Source: Thalassovita taeanensis
GTDB lineage: Bacteria; Pseudomonadota; Alphaproteobacteria; Rhodobacterales; Rhodobacteraceae
DNA length: 64,000 bases
Direction of reading: 5' to 3'
Assembly: GCF_900110775.1 (NCBI RefSeq)
Contig: NZ_FOEP01000001.1
Location: 248,001 to 312,000, forward strand
The position numbers and the translations under genes are program-made. This document shows, in pieces, positions 37,274-46,696 of the stretch. Numbering within the stretch: position 1 is the first letter of the stretch; every line of letters starts with the position of its first letter. Below the pieces are notes generated by a model. It ran no database searches, was not told the DNA's origin, and saw nothing but the letters and a program-made list of their open reading frames with translations.

Positions 37274-38478
37274 ACCGGGTTGTCATTACCGGCGCGGGCA
37301 CGATCAACGCGCTCGGCCATAACGTCGCCGAAACCCTCGAAGCGATGCGCGAAGGCCACTGCGGCATCGAGCAGCTCGAGTTCCGCGACGTTGAACGCCT
37401 CTCGATTCAAATCGGTGGTCAGGTCAAGGGCTTCGAGGCCGAAGGCCATTTCAACCGTCAGCAGATGACGCTCTATGACCGCTTCACCCAATTCAGCCTG
37501 ATGGCCGCCAAAGAGGCGATCACCCAATCCGGGCTCGAATTCACCGGCGAACTGGCCGCCAAAGGTGGCGTGGTGCTGGGCACCGCCGGCGGCGGGGTCT
37601 CGACCTGGGATGACAATTACCGCGCTGTCTATGAAGAGGGCAAAAATCGCGTGCATCCCTTCGTGGTGCCCAAGCTGATGATGAACGCCGCCGCGTCGCA
37701 CATCAGCATGGAATACAACCTCAAAGGCCCGTCCTTCACGGTCTCGACCGCCTGCGCCTCAAGCAATCACGCCATGAGCCAGGCCTATCAGATGGTCCGC
37801 TCCGGCATGTCCAAGGCAATGGTCACCGGCGGCTCGGAATCGATGCTGTGCTTCGGTGGCGTCAAAGCCTGGGAAGGGCTGCGCGTCATGTCCAAGGACG
37901 CCTGCCGCCCATTCAGCGCCAACCGCAACGGCATGGTGCAGGGCGAAGGCGCCGGCATCTTCGTCTTCGAGGATTACGAACACGCTCGCGCCCGCGGCGC
38001 CGAGATTCTGGCCGAAGTGGTCGGCTTCGCCATGACCTCCGACGCCTCCGACATCGTGATGCCCTCGAAACAGGGGGCCGCGCGGGCCATTTCCGGCGCG
38101 CTCAAGGATGCCGGGATCAACCCCGATCAGGTCGGCTATATCAACGCCCACGGCACCGGCACCGCTGCCAACGACAAGACAGAATGCGCCGCCGTGGCCG
38201 ATGTCTTCGGCCCGCATGCCGACAAGCTGATGATCTCTTCGACCAAGGCGATGCACGGCCACCTGATCGGCGCCACCGGCGCGGTCGAACTGCTGGCCTG
38301 CATCATGGCACTGCGCGACGGGGTGATCGCGCCCACCATCGGCTATGAAGAGTTCGATCCCGAATGCGCCCTCGATGTGGTCCCGAACGAAGCGCGCGAG
38401 GCCAATGTCGACGTGGTCCTGTCCAACGCCTTCGCCTTCGGCGGGCTGAACGCGGTGCTGGCCCTGAAAAAGATCTGA
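37270..38478 (+). CDS. beta-ketoacyl-ACP synthase (FabF-like)
   Basis: A 402-aa condensing enzyme with the complete catalytic triad: C162 in STACASSN, H294 in NAHGTGT and H331 in MHGHLIGATG. Extends acyl-ACP by two carbons. The coupling to a dedicated ACP and an upstream LpxD suggests it makes an acyl group for lipid A or another envelope lipid. Strong terminator downstream. Confidence 0.93.
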   Translation: MNRVVITGAGTINALGHNVAETLEAMREGHCGIEQLEFRDVERLSIQIGGQVKGFEAEGHFNRQQMTLYDRFTQFSLMAAKEAITQSGLEFTGELAAKGGVVLGTAGGGVSTWDDNYRAVYEEGKNRVHPFVVPKLMMNAAASHISMEYNLKGPSFTVSTACASSNHAMSQAYQMVRSGMSKAMVTGGSESMLCFGGVKAWEGLRVMSKDACRPFSANRNGMVQGEGAGIFVFEDYEHARARGAEILAEVVGFAMTSDASDIVMPSKQGAARAISGALKDAGINPDQVGYINAHGTGTAANDKTECAAVADVFGPHADKLMISSTKAMHGHLIGATGAVELLACIMALRDGVIAPTIGYEEFDPECALDVVPNEAREANVDVVLSNAFAFGGLNAVLALKKI

Positions 38479-38497
38479 TCCCACCCGACCTCACAAC

Positions 38498-38532
38498 GAA
38501 AAAGGCCGCCCATCACAGGGCGGCCTTTTCTT
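38498..38532. terminator. terminator after the ketosynthase gene
   Basis: AAAGGCCGCCC (38501-38511) pairs with GGGCGGCCTTT over a six-base loop, then TTTCTTG. It lies between convergent genes and can also serve ialB. Confidence 0.9.
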
Positions 38533-38550
38533 GTTGCAGTCGCGCAGCGC

Positions 38551-39144
38551 TTACTGGGCGTTGACGACCGACACTTCTTCATAGCCCGCCGTGAAGCCTT
38601 TCAGCGACAGGTCCAGCATCACTTTCTGATCCGGCGCAACGAACGGCACCAGCGATACGGTCGCCTTGGCGCCACGCTTGAACGAGGCAATATCTTCGCT
38701 CGTCAGCCCGACGCGCGCATAGCACCCCAGACGGTCGCAGACCGAAAAGTCATAGCGCTTGCCCTTGGCGCCATCGACCGCAATCGTCAGCTTCGAGGTC
38801 AGCAGCGTTTCCAGCGGCACGGCAACCAGCGCACCAGCCTCGGCCTGACCGCCTTCTTTCAGGCGGAAAATGCGGATGTTGGCCACCTGATTGCCATCGG
38901 CGTCATTCAGCGCCTGAAACAGCTGGCAGGGTTCTTCGTCGGTGCCGGTGCGGATGCACTCCAACGACCAATCGCCCGAGGTTTCGCGCACATAGGGCTC
39001 GACCTGTACATCTTCCCCCATGCTCAAGGTCTCGGCGGGCGCGTCCGCTTCGGCGGGGGGCGTCGTGGTGGTGTCCTGCGCAAAGGCCGGTCCAGTCAAA
39101 GCCAGCGCGGCCAGCAAAGGAAGTGTTTTCAGAAATCCGGGCAT
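38551..39144 (-). CDS. invasion-associated locus B (IalB) family protein
   Basis: A 197-aa exported protein: a Sec signal (LPLLAALALTGPAFA, cleavage near residue 22), an acidic Thr/Pro/Glu linker, then the IalB domain from about residue 55 (SGDWSLECIRTGTDEEPCQL; YDFSVCDRLGCYARVGL) with four cysteines likely forming two disulfides. Common in Rhodobacterales and Rhizobiales, usually of unknown role; named for Bartonella invasion. The 453-base region upstream holds two candidate small RNAs. Confidence 0.9.
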   Translation of the reverse strand: MPGFLKTLPLLAALALTGPAFAQDTTTTPPAEADAPAETLSMGEDVQVEPYVRETSGDWSLECIRTGTDEEPCQLFQALNDADGNQVANIRIFRLKEGGQAEAGALVAVPLETLLTSKLTIAVDGAKGKRYDFSVCDRLGCYARVGLTSEDIASFKRGAKATVSLVPFVAPDQKVMLDLSLKGFTAGYEEVSVVNAQ

Positions 39145-39311
39145 GGGGTCCCCATTGGTTACTCAGTTCATGTCGCGCGAGGGTTTAACACGGCCATAGG
39201 GCGCTGTCAGGGTGCAAAATATCCCTTTACAGCGGAAACCTGCCATTCGGTTTTCAAAGCGCGCCCGCCCCGCAACCCGCGCCCGACACATCGAAATATC
39301 AAAGCACCCCG

Positions 39312-39378
39312 GAAAATGAGAAAAGGGGCCAACGGCCCCTTTCCCAATTCTTTTTCTCCCCGTCGGACTGGCCGACTT
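39312..39378 (-). ncRNA. candidate small RNA B
   Basis: On the minus strand TTGACA (39407-39412) could be a -35 element. The predicted transcript then begins with the hairpin GTCGG-CCAGT-CCGAC (39362-39376), passes through the purine-rich GGGGAGAAAAAG and ends in AAAGGGGCC-GTT-GGCCCCTTT (39322-39342) followed by TCTCATTTT. Length would be about 65 bases. The -10 element is poor (CGTGTA or nearby), so the promoter is uncertain. Confidence 0.4.
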
Positions 39379-39441
39379 ATCATTACACGAAAGCTAGATT
39401 TTTTAGTGTCAACGGTCAACAGCGATTTTGGACCCCCTGCG

Positions 39442-39507
39442 ACAAAAAGGGCCGCACCCGAAGGCGCGGCCAGTCTGACAGGGAGGAAGTCGGCCCAAAT
39501 CCCAGAG
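39442..39507 (-). ncRNA. candidate small RNA A
   Basis: A near-perfect minus-strand terminator lies at 39450-39471: GGCCGCGCC-TTCG-GGTGCGGCC, a 9-bp stem capped by a stable UUCG loop, followed by CTTTTTG. No gene on that strand feeds into it. Upstream a weak TTGCGC/TTATCA pair with 17-base spacing (39514-39542) would start a transcript of about 65 bases containing CTTCCTCCC, which resembles the anti-ribosome-site loops of some alphaproteobacterial small RNAs. Confidence 0.45.
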
Positions 39508-39597
39508 GACATGTGATAAGGACCAATTTCAGTGTGGCGCAAAGAGGTTAAGGTTGTATTTTCACCCCGAACACTTGCGTAAAAAAGGGGCAACCGC

Positions 39598-41148
39598 GTG
39601 CAGGACAGTATATTCATCGGAGGCGGCGGAACGGACTACGCCGAACCACAGGACCTGGCGCTGAAATACGCCAACCGTCACGGGCTGATCGCGGGGGCCA
39701 CCGGCACCGGCAAAACCGTGACCCTGCAAATTCTGGCTGAAGGCTTCTCTGCCGCCGGGGTGCCGGTGTTCCTGTCCGACGTCAAAGGCGATCTGTCGGG
39801 GCTGGCCGCCGCTGGCTCGGACACGTTCAAACTGCATCACGCCTTCAGCGAACGCGCCGCCAAAATCGGCTTTTCCGATTACACGTATGCCGCGTTCCCG
39901 GTGACCTTTTGGGATCTCTTCGGCCAACAAGGCCACCCGGTTCGCACCACAGTGGCCGATATGGGCCCGCTGCTGATCTCGCGCCTGCTTGAACTCAGCG
40001 AGGCGCAAGAGGGCATCCTTAACATCGCCTTCCGCCTGGCCGATGAACAGGGCCTGCCGCTGCTGGACCTCAAAGACCTGCAAGCGCTGCTGGTCTGGAC
40101 CGGCGAAAACCGGGCCGAACTCAGCCTGCGCTATGGCAATATCTCGGTGCAATCGGTCGGCGCCATCCAGCGCCGCCTGCTTGTGCTGGAAAATCAGGGC
40201 GCCACGCAGCTGTTCGGTGAGCCGGCGCTCGAGCTTTCGGACCTGATACGTACCGACCCCGACGGGCGCGGCCGCATCAATATCCTTGCCGCCGATCAGC
40301 TGATGCACAGCCCCCGGCTTTATGCCACCTTCCTGCTGTGGCTGCTGTCGGAACTCTTCGAAGACCTGCCCGAGGTCGGCGACCCCGACAAACCCAAGCT
40401 GGTGTTCTTCTTCGACGAAGCCCACCTGCTGTTCGATGACGCCCCCAAGGCGCTGGTCGACAAAGTCGAACAGGTCGCCCGCCTGATCCGGTCGAAAGGC
40501 GTGGGCGTGTATTTCATCACCCAGAACCCCGCCGACGTGCCCGAAGATATCCTCGGGCAGCTTGGCAACCGTGTGCAGCACGCCCTGCGCGCCTTCACCG
40601 CCAAGGACCGCAAGGAACTGCGCATGGCGGCGGAAACCTACCGCGACAACCCGCGCTTCGATACCGAACAGGCGATCCGCGAAGTCGGCGTCGGCGAGGC
40701 CGTGACCTCGATGCTGCAGAAAAAGGGCGTGCCCGGCATCGTCGAACGCACCCTGATCCGCCCGCCATCCTCGCAACTTGGCCCGATCAGCGATGCCGCC
40801 CGCGATGCGCTGATCAACACCTCGCCGGTCGCAGGCAAATACGAGACCCTGCAAGACCGCCGCTCGGCCTATGAGATCCTGACCCAGCGCACGCAAGAGG
40901 CCGCAAAAGCCGCCGAAGAGGCCGAAAAGCGTGAGGCTGAAGCCGAAGCCGCCGAGCGCGAATACAAAGCCGGGCGGCGCTATTCCGGCACGCGCGTCGG
41001 GCGTTCTACCGCGCGCGACAGCCGCAGCAATTCACGCGGCGATACCTTTGGCGAGAAGATGGGCAAGATGGTGGCCAAGGAACTGACCGGCACCACCGGC
41101 CGCCGTCTGGTGCGTGGCATTCTGGGCAGCTTGTTCAAAGGGCGCTGA
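39598..41148 (+). CDS. HerA-like ATPase (DUF853/YjgR family)
   Basis: A 516-aa FtsK/HerA-superfamily ATPase. Walker A GATGTGKT is at 33-40 and the Walker B/sensor region is [12 protein letters not shown]. The C-terminal part has a charged Ala/Glu/Lys coiled coil (about 415-455) and a basic tail. Starts at GTG 39598 ([10 protein letters not shown]). No NurA nuclease or other partner is adjacent. Function of the YjgR group is not established. Confidence 0.9.
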   Translation: MQDSIFIGGGGTDYAEPQDLALKYANRHGLIAGATGTGKTVTLQILAEGFSAAGVPVFLSDVKGDLSGLAAAGSDTFKLHHAFSERAAKIGFSDYTYAAFPVTFWDLFGQQGHPVRTTVADMGPLLISRLLELSEAQEGILNIAFRLADEQGLPLLDLKDLQALLVWTGENRAELSLRYGNISVQSVGAIQRRLLVLENQGATQLFGEPALELSDLIRTDPDGRGRINILAADQLMHSPRLYATFLLWLLSELFEDLPEVGDPDKPKLVFFFDEAHLLFDDAPKALVDKVEQVARLIRSKGVGVYFITQNPADVPEDILGQLGNRVQHALRAFTAKDRKELRMAAETYRDNPRFDTEQAIREVGVGEAVTSMLQKKGVPGIVERTLIRPPSSQLGPISDAARDALINTSPVAGKYETLQDRRSAYEILTQRTQEAAKAAEEAEKREAEAEAAEREYKAGRRYSGTRVGRSTARDSRSNSRGDTFGEKMGKMVAKELTGTTGRRLVRGILGSLFKGR

Positions 41149-41163
41149 CCCAACAAAACGTGT

Positions 41164-41221
41164 CCCCCGCCGCAGGCTCAGGACGCCTCCGGCGGGGGAG
41201 TATTTTGCTCAGAAAGAAACC
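41164..41221 (+). repeat. dispersed intergenic repeat copy C, forming a terminator-like hairpin
   Basis: CCCCCGCCG (41164-41172) pairs perfectly with CGGCGGGGG (41190-41198), followed by AGTATTTTG. The segment from 41181 matches copy B at 10383-10420. It sits 15 bases after the HerA-like gene and probably ends its transcript. Confidence 0.7.
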
Positions 41222-41263
41222 GAAGGCGCCCAAGATGTCTTGCGCACGGGCAGGGGCGGCGGG

Positions 41264-42568
41264 TTACTTTTCCGGGATCAACCCACGTGGGCTGAACCGT
41301 AGCACCAGAAGTAGAATGACCCCCATCGTCAGCAGCCGCATATGCGCCGCACTGTCGATCAAATGGGACTTCAAAGCGCTGCCATCGGCCATGTTCGACG
41401 TGATTGTCTGCATCAGCCACAGGCCCATCGGTTCGACCTGAACCCACAGGAACCAGATCAGGAACCCGCCCAGCACCGCGCCCAGGTTGTTGCCGGAGCC
41501 GCCGACAATCACCATCACCCAGATCAGAAAGGTGAAGCGCAGCGGCTGATAGGTGCCGGGCGTCAGCTGCCCGTCCAGCGTTGTCATCATTGCACCGGCA
41601 ATGCCACAGACCGCGCTGCCCAGAATGAATACCTGCAGGTGGCGCCGGGTCACGTCCTTGCCCATCGCCTCGGCGGCGACCTCGTTATCGCGGATCGCCC
41701 GCATCATCCGGCCCCAGGGCGAATGCAGCGCGCGCTGCGCCATCCACAGCAGGATCAGCAGCACCACCGTGAACAGGCCCGCATAGAGCAGCTTGACCCA
41801 CAGCGTCGACGCGGTTGTCGGGTCCAGCCCCAGCCCCGCCGCTCGTTCAACAAACGCGGACGAGGCTTGCAAATCCACCTCATAGGGCACCGGCCGCGGC
41901 AGGCCGATCACATTCTTCACCCCGCGCGCCAGCCAGTCTTCGTTCTTCATCACGGCAATGATGATTTCGGCGATGCCCAGCGTCGCAATCGCCAGATAGT
42001 CCGACCGCAGCCCCAGCGCCGTCTTGCCGATGATCCACGCCACGCCTGCCGCCAGAACTCCGCCGACCGGCCACGCCAGCAGCACCGGCAGGCCAAGCCC
42101 GCCCAGATTGCCCGCTGCGGCCGGGTTGATCGCCTCGACCCCGGCCACACCGGGATCAAACACGCCGCGATAGAGGAAAAACCCGACCACCAGAATCGCC
42201 AGCACCACCACTGCCCGCGTCTTGCCCTTTGCCATGCGCCGATGCGCCAGCGCCGCCAGCACAACCGTGGCCGCGCCAAGGATCAGCCCCAGCACGATCC
42301 GCACGCCGCCGCTGCTCCAGGCGCCCGGCACCGGATCGGTCGAGACAAGCACCGTCGCCAGCCCGCCCAGCGCCACAAACCCCATCACGCCGACATTGAA
42401 CAGCCCGGCAAAGCCCCATTGCAGGTTTACGCCCAGCGCCATAACCGCACTGATCAACCCCATGTTGAGGATCAGCAAAGCCGAGTTCCAGCTTTGCAAA
42501 ACCCCGGTCAGCAGGATCAGCGCGCCGACCCCGGCGAACAGCCCGAATTTCTTCACAGTATCGCTCAT
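41264..42568 (-). CDS. livM: branched-chain amino-acid ABC permease LivM
   Basis: A 434-aa inner-membrane permease of the LivM type, with about ten helices. It has an extended N-terminal half relative to E. coli LivM core modules and the conserved cytoplasmic loop SPWGRMMRAIRDNEVAAEAMG that docks the ATPase. The start overlaps the livH stop by four bases. Last gene of the liv operon. Confidence 0.93.
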   Translation of the reverse strand: MSDTVKKFGLFAGVGALILLTGVLQSWNSALLILNMGLISAVMALGVNLQWGFAGLFNVGVMGFVALGGLATVLVSTDPVPGAWSSGGVRIVLGLILGAATVVLAALAHRRMAKGKTRAVVVLAILVVGFFLYRGVFDPGVAGVEAINPAAAGNLGGLGLPVLLAWPVGGVLAAGVAWIIGKTALGLRSDYLAIATLGIAEIIIAVMKNEDWLARGVKNVIGLPRPVPYEVDLQASSAFVERAAGLGLDPTTASTLWVKLLYAGLFTVVLLILLWMAQRALHSPWGRMMRAIRDNEVAAEAMGKDVTRRHLQVFILGSAVCGIAGAMMTTLDGQLTPGTYQPLRFTFLIWVMVIVGGSGNNLGAVLGGFLIWFLWVQVEPMGLWLMQTITSNMADGSALKSHLIDSAAHMRLLTMGVILLLVLRFSPRGLIPEK

Positions 42569-43575
42569 ACCGATTTCCCCTTGAACAGACCCGTTGGCCT
42601 GAACAGCAACACCACCAGCAAGATCACAAAGCTGACCGCGAATTTATAATCCGTCGACAAAAGCTGTACCAACCCGGTCGGCTCCAACCCCTCGGGCAGG
42701 GCATAGCCCAGTACCTTTTTCCACGCGTAGGTCACGGTCACCTCGCTGAACGCGATCACAAACCCGCCCGCAATTGCCCCCAGCGGGCTGCCCAGCCCAC
42801 CGACGATTGCCGCCGCGAAGATCGGCAGCAACAGCTGGAAAAACGTGAACGGCTTGAAGGTCTTGTCCAACCCGTACAGCGTACCCGCCACCGTCGCCAA
42901 AGCCGCCACGATCAGCCAAGTGTACAGAACCACGCGCTCGGGGTTGATGCCCGACAGCAGCGCCAGATCCTCGTTATCGGAATAGGCGCGCATGGATTTG
43001 CCGGTGCGGGTCCGGTTCAGGAACCAAAACAGCACCGCCACCACGATCACCGCAGTCACCACGGTAATGCCCTGCGTCGTGCGGATCGCCAAACCCTCGT
43101 CCAGCCCGGTCAGTTTCTTGAACGTCCGCACCGAGACGATAAATCGCTCGCCATCGGCAAATTGCTGATCGTCCGGCCCGATGATGAACCGCACCAGCCC
43201 GTTCATGATGAACATCACCCCCATGGAGACGATGACCAGGATCACCGGCTTGGCCTTTTGCACCCGGTAGAACCGATACACCATCCGGTCGGTCAGCAGC
43301 ACCAGCGCTGCACAGCCCGCAATCCCGAAGGGCAGGGCAAGCAGGGCCGTCGGAAGCGGCCCAAGGTTGATGCCCCATGACTGGAACAACCACGTCACCA
43401 AGACAACAACCATGGTGCCAAAGGCCATCGTGTCGCCATGGGCAAAGTTGGAAAACCGCAAGATGCCATAGATCAGCGTCACACCCAAAGCGCCCAGCGC
43501 CAGTTGACTGCCATAGGCAATCGCCGGGATCAGCACAAAGTTGGACAGCACCACAAACGCGTTCAGAAGCTCCAT
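42565..43575 (-). CDS. livH: branched-chain amino-acid ABC permease LivH
   Basis: A 336-aa permease, partner of LivM. About eight helices, with LIYGILRFSNFAHGDTMAFG near the N-terminus and a docking loop with TRTGKSMRAYSDNEDLALLS. I start at ATG 43575 (MELLNAFVVLSN), since AGGGGG lies six bases upstream; ATG 43599 would add eight residues. livF ends 90 bases upstream. Confidence 0.93.
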   Translation of the reverse strand: MELLNAFVVLSNFVLIPAIAYGSQLALGALGVTLIYGILRFSNFAHGDTMAFGTMVVVLVTWLFQSWGINLGPLPTALLALPFGIAGCAALVLLTDRMVYRFYRVQKAKPVILVIVSMGVMFIMNGLVRFIIGPDDQQFADGERFIVSVRTFKKLTGLDEGLAIRTTQGITVVTAVIVVAVLFWFLNRTRTGKSMRAYSDNEDLALLSGINPERVVLYTWLIVAALATVAGTLYGLDKTFKPFTFFQLLLPIFAAAIVGGLGSPLGAIAGGFVIAFSEVTVTYAWKKVLGYALPEGLEPTGLVQLLSTDYKFAVSFVILLVVLLFRPTGLFKGKSV

Positions 43576-43664
43576 GCCAGCCCCCTCAAATCCAAGCACA
43601 ACGCGGGCGCAATCCCGCCATCCGGCCCCACACAGGGCAGCCTGTCATGATTTCGAAACATCCC

Positions 43665-44501
43665 TCAGCCCCCCAAAAACGATTTGCGTACGTCGGCGTC
43701 GGCCAGCAATTCCTTGCCGGTCCCGGTATGGGCATTCGCCCCCTGCACCAGAACATAGCCCTTGTCGGCAATCTCCAGCGCCTGACGCGCGTTCTGTTCC
43801 ACCATCAGGATCGGAATGCCGGTGCGGGCCACCTCGATGATGCGGTCAAACAGCTCGTCCATCACAATCGGCGACACGCCGGCCGTGGGTTCATCCAGCA
43901 GCAAGACCTTGGGCTTGGTCATCAAGGCGCGCCCAACCGCCACCTGCTGACGCTGCCCACCCGACAGCTCGCCTGCGGCCTGCTTGCGCTTGTCCTTCAG
44001 GATCGGGAATAACTCGTAAACCTGCGCCATCGTGTCTGAAAAATCATCGCGCCGGATAAAGGCCCCCATCTCAAGGTTTTCCTCTACCGTCAGCGAGGTG
44101 AAAATATTCTGGGTCTGCGGCACGAACCCCATGCCCCGTCCCACCCGGTCCTGCGGGCTAAGGTCGGTGATATCCTCACCGTCCAGCCACACCGAGCCGC
44201 TGCGCACGTCCAGCATCCCGAATACCGCCTTCATTGCCGTGGACTTGCCCGCACCATTGGGGCCAACAATCACGGCAATCTCGCCCTTGTTCACCGCAAT
44301 CGTGCAGTCATGCAGGATATCAGGCCCCTTGCCGTACCCCCCGGTCATGCTGTCCCCGATCAGAAAGGCGTCGCCAGTGTGCTGTTCCTTCCTGCCGCCG
44401 GTTTGCGTACTCGTGCCCGGCGTCATACGACTCTGCCCACCGGGCTTGGTGATCGACGCGTCGTTGTTGCCCCGGTCGTCCTGATAGGGATTGCCGCTCA
44501 T
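43665..44501 (-). CDS. livF: branched-chain amino-acid ABC ATPase LivF, with N-terminal extension
   Basis: A 278-aa ATPase. Residues 1 to about 48 are a hydrophilic, low-complexity extension rich in Gly, Ser, Thr and Gln (DDRGNNDASITKPGGQSRMT) not found in E. coli LivF. The ABC domain follows with Walker A GPNGAGKST, signature LSGGQRQQVAVGRA and Walker B LLLDEPTAGVSP. The long start overlaps the livG stop by four bases, favouring use of the extension; Met26 is the alternative. Confidence 0.92.
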   Translation of the reverse strand: MSGNPYQDDRGNNDASITKPGGQSRMTPGTSTQTGGRKEQHTGDAFLIGDSMTGGYGKGPDILHDCTIAVNKGEIAVIVGPNGAGKSTAMKAVFGMLDVRSGSVWLDGEDITDLSPQDRVGRGMGFVPQTQNIFTSLTVEENLEMGAFIRRDDFSDTMAQVYELFPILKDKRKQAAGELSGGQRQQVAVGRALMTKPKVLLLDEPTAGVSPIVMDELFDRIIEVARTGIPILMVEQNARQALEIADKGYVLVQGANAHTGTGKELLADADVRKSFLGG

Positions 44502-45280
44502 GCGCCCACCTTGTCCTTGTTCTTCAGCCCCGTGCCCAGATAGGCCTCGATCACCTGCTCATTGGCCTTGATCTCGGCCAGCGTGCCCTGCGCCAACACC
44601 TTGCCCTCGGCCATGCAGATCACCGGATCACACAGCCGCTCGATGAAATCCATGTCATGCTCGATCACCACAAAGGTGTACCCGCGCTCGCGGTTCAGCC
44701 GCAAAATGGTGTCGCCGATGGTATACAGCAGCGTCCGGTTCACCCCGGCGCCGACCTCATCCAGAAACACCACCTTGGCGTCGACCATCATCGTGCGGCC
44801 CAGCTCCAGCAGCTTTTTCTGCCCGCCCGAAACCTGCCCGGCCTTGTGATCGGCCAAGTGCGTGATCGTCAGGAACTCCAGCACCTCATCGGCCTTGGCC
44901 CGCAGCGCGCGTTCCTCGTTGGCAATCCGCTTGCGCCCGAACCAGGTGTTCCACAGCGCTTCGCCCGATTGCCCGCCCGGCACCATCATCAGGTTCTCGC
45001 GGCAAGTCATCGACGAAAATTCATGCGCAATCTGAAAGGTCCGCAGCAGTCCCTTGTGGAACAGCGCGTGCGGCGGCAACCCGGTGATATCCTCACCCCC
45101 CATCGTGACCCGCCCCGATGTTGGCGGCAAAACCCCCGCGATCACATTGAACAACGTGGTTTTCCCGGCGCCATTCGGACCAATCAACCCGGTGATCGAC
45201 CCCTGTTCAATCGTAAGCGAGGCCCCGTCAACCGCGTGAAACCCGCCAAAATGCTTATGCACGTCTTCAACGACGATCAT
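44498..45280 (-). CDS. livG: branched-chain amino-acid ABC ATPase LivG
   Basis: A 260-aa ATPase with Walker A GPNGAGKT (34-41), signature VSGGQKKLLELGRTMM and Walker B VVFLDEVGAGVN. Here the usual D-E-P of Walker B reads D-E-V, which is tolerated in LivG-type subunits. It lies 92 bases after livK, with a terminator between. Confidence 0.92.
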   Translation of the reverse strand: MIVVEDVHKHFGGFHAVDGASLTIEQGSITGLIGPNGAGKTTLFNVIAGVLPPTSGRVTMGGEDITGLPPHALFHKGLLRTFQIAHEFSSMTCRENLMMVPGGQSGEALWNTWFGRKRIANEERALRAKADEVLEFLTITHLADHKAGQVSGGQKKLLELGRTMMVDAKVVFLDEVGAGVNRTLLYTIGDTILRLNRERGYTFVVIEHDMDFIERLCDPVICMAEGKVLAQGTLAEIKANEQVIEAYLGTGLKNKDKVGA

Positions 45281-45316
45281 AGGCGTCCCCCGTCATGGCA
45301 CATTTTTGCGCCTTAT

Positions 45317-45353
45317 TAAAAACGAGTCAGCCCGGCACAAAGACCGGGCTGAC
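45317..45353 (-). terminator. terminator between livK and livG
   Basis: On the minus strand GTCAGCCCGG pairs with CCGGGCTGAC over an eight-base loop, followed by TCGTTTTTAAT. It would stop most transcripts after livK and let some read into livGFHM. Confidence 0.88.
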
Positions 45354-45372
45354 GAATGATATTGCGCGCGCC

Positions 45373-46569
45373 TTAGCGATAGGCCGCCGTGGTCATTTTG
45401 CCACCTTCGATCAGGATCTCGCGGTACGACCCCGCGCTCTCCCCGGCACCGATCAGCTCAACCGCTGTCGCCCCGACATAATCGACGTCGCCGCCACCTG
45501 CGAGGATCTCCAGCGCCTTGGCCAGCTCACCGGGATAGATCTTTTCGCCCGGTGCGTTGGCCACATCCATGATCTTGGTTTTGTAATCGCCCGGCTCAAC
45601 CGAACCCGCCGCTTCCATCGCCAGCATGATCAGCGCCGCCGCATCATAGCTTTCGCCGATATAGGGGCCTTCGCCGCTGAACCCGGCCGCTTCGGCCATC
45701 GTCAGGATCATCGCAGCGCCTTCGCTTTCGGTGCCCGGCACGGTGCCGATCGATCCGTCAAGCTCGTCACCGAACTTCTCTTCCAGCGCCGCCCCGATCA
45801 TGCCGTCGGGCAGAACGAACGTGTCAAACGCGCCAGTGTCCAGCGCCGCGCGGATGATCCCCGGACCACCCTGATCGACGTAACCCGCCACAACCAAAGC
45901 ATCACCACCAGCCGAGGCCAGCGCGCCAACTTCAGCCGAATAATCGGCCTTGCCGTCCTCATGCGCGGTGGTCGCGGTCACAGTGCCGCCCGCCGCCGCA
46001 TAAGCCGCCGCAAAGCTGTCGGCCAGACCCTTGCCATAGTCGTTGTTGGTATAGGTCACAGCCACCGACGTCAGACCCTTTTCCATCAGCACATCGGCCA
46101 GAACCTGACCCTGACGCGCATCCGAAGGCGAGGTGCGGAAGAACAAACCGTTGTCCTCAGCGGTCGACAGCGCAGGCGAGGTCGCCGAGGGCGAAATCAT
46201 CACAACACCGTTCGGCACTGCCACGTTGGCCAGAATCGCCCCGGTCACGCCCGAGCAATCCGCCCCCATGATGCCCTTGACCCCGTCCGAGGTGATCAGA
46301 CGCTCTGCCGCGGCGGTCGCCGCACCGGCATCAACACAGGTGCTGTCGGCGCGCACTGGCGTCACCATCGCACCACCCAACAGCTTGCCGCTGTCGCTGA
46401 CTTCTTTCATCGCCATTTCGGCGCCGGCGGCCATCGCCGGGGTCAGCGATTCAATCGGCCCGGTAAAGCCCAGAATCACGCCGATTTTGACTTCGGTCGA
46501 ATGGCTTGCCGCCATCACGCTGCCAGACATCAGCGCCGTCGCTGCTGTGGCCATAAGAAACTTTTTCAT
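45373..46569 (-). CDS. livK: branched-chain amino-acid ABC substrate-binding protein
   Basis: A 398-aa periplasmic protein: signal peptide MKKFLMATAATALMSGSVMA, then the type I binding fold (VKIGVILGFTGPIESLTPAM; SPSATSPALSTAEDNGLFFR; DVLMEKGLTSVAVTYTNNDY). First gene of the operon; binds the amino acid or a related ligand and delivers it to LivHM. The exact ligand cannot be read. Confidence 0.92.
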   Translation of the reverse strand: MKKFLMATAATALMSGSVMAASHSTEVKIGVILGFTGPIESLTPAMAAGAEMAMKEVSDSGKLLGGAMVTPVRADSTCVDAGAATAAAERLITSDGVKGIMGADCSGVTGAILANVAVPNGVVMISPSATSPALSTAEDNGLFFRTSPSDARQGQVLADVLMEKGLTSVAVTYTNNDYGKGLADSFAAAYAAAGGTVTATTAHEDGKADYSAEVGALASAGGDALVVAGYVDQGGPGIIRAALDTGAFDTFVLPDGMIGAALEEKFGDELDGSIGTVPGTESEGAAMILTMAEAAGFSGEGPYIGESYDAAALIMLAMEAAGSVEPGDYKTKIMDVANAPGEKIYPGELAKALEILAGGGDVDYVGATAVELIGAGESAGSYREILIEGGKMTTAAYR

Positions 46570-46696
46570 CTTTCAACTCCCAGGTTGGAACAAAGGTCCG
46601 ATGCGAAGCCTATCTCCGGTTTTTGGAAAAGAAAAGTGCCCAGAAGCGGGGTGTGCAGCGCTGCTGTTTGTTTCCGGGGAAACCTCCGACATCGGG

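Larger units (their letters stand above)
39145..39597. other. 453-base gap between ialB and the HerA-like gene
   Basis: No credible protein gene. The longest minus-strand frame crosses two strong terminator hairpins and has no family resemblance. The stretch is best explained by two minus-strand RNA units (39312-39378 and 39442-39507), listed separately. Confidence 0.6.

Noticed and set aside
39207-39617. 136-codon minus-strand open frame between ialB and the HerA-like gene
   Set aside because: It runs through two strong minus-strand terminators, overlaps the HerA start, and the translation shows no family resemblance.
44498-45280. Loss of function in livG because Walker B reads DEV rather than DEP
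   Set aside because: The catalytic Asp and Glu are present, and the position after Glu varies in LivG-type proteins.
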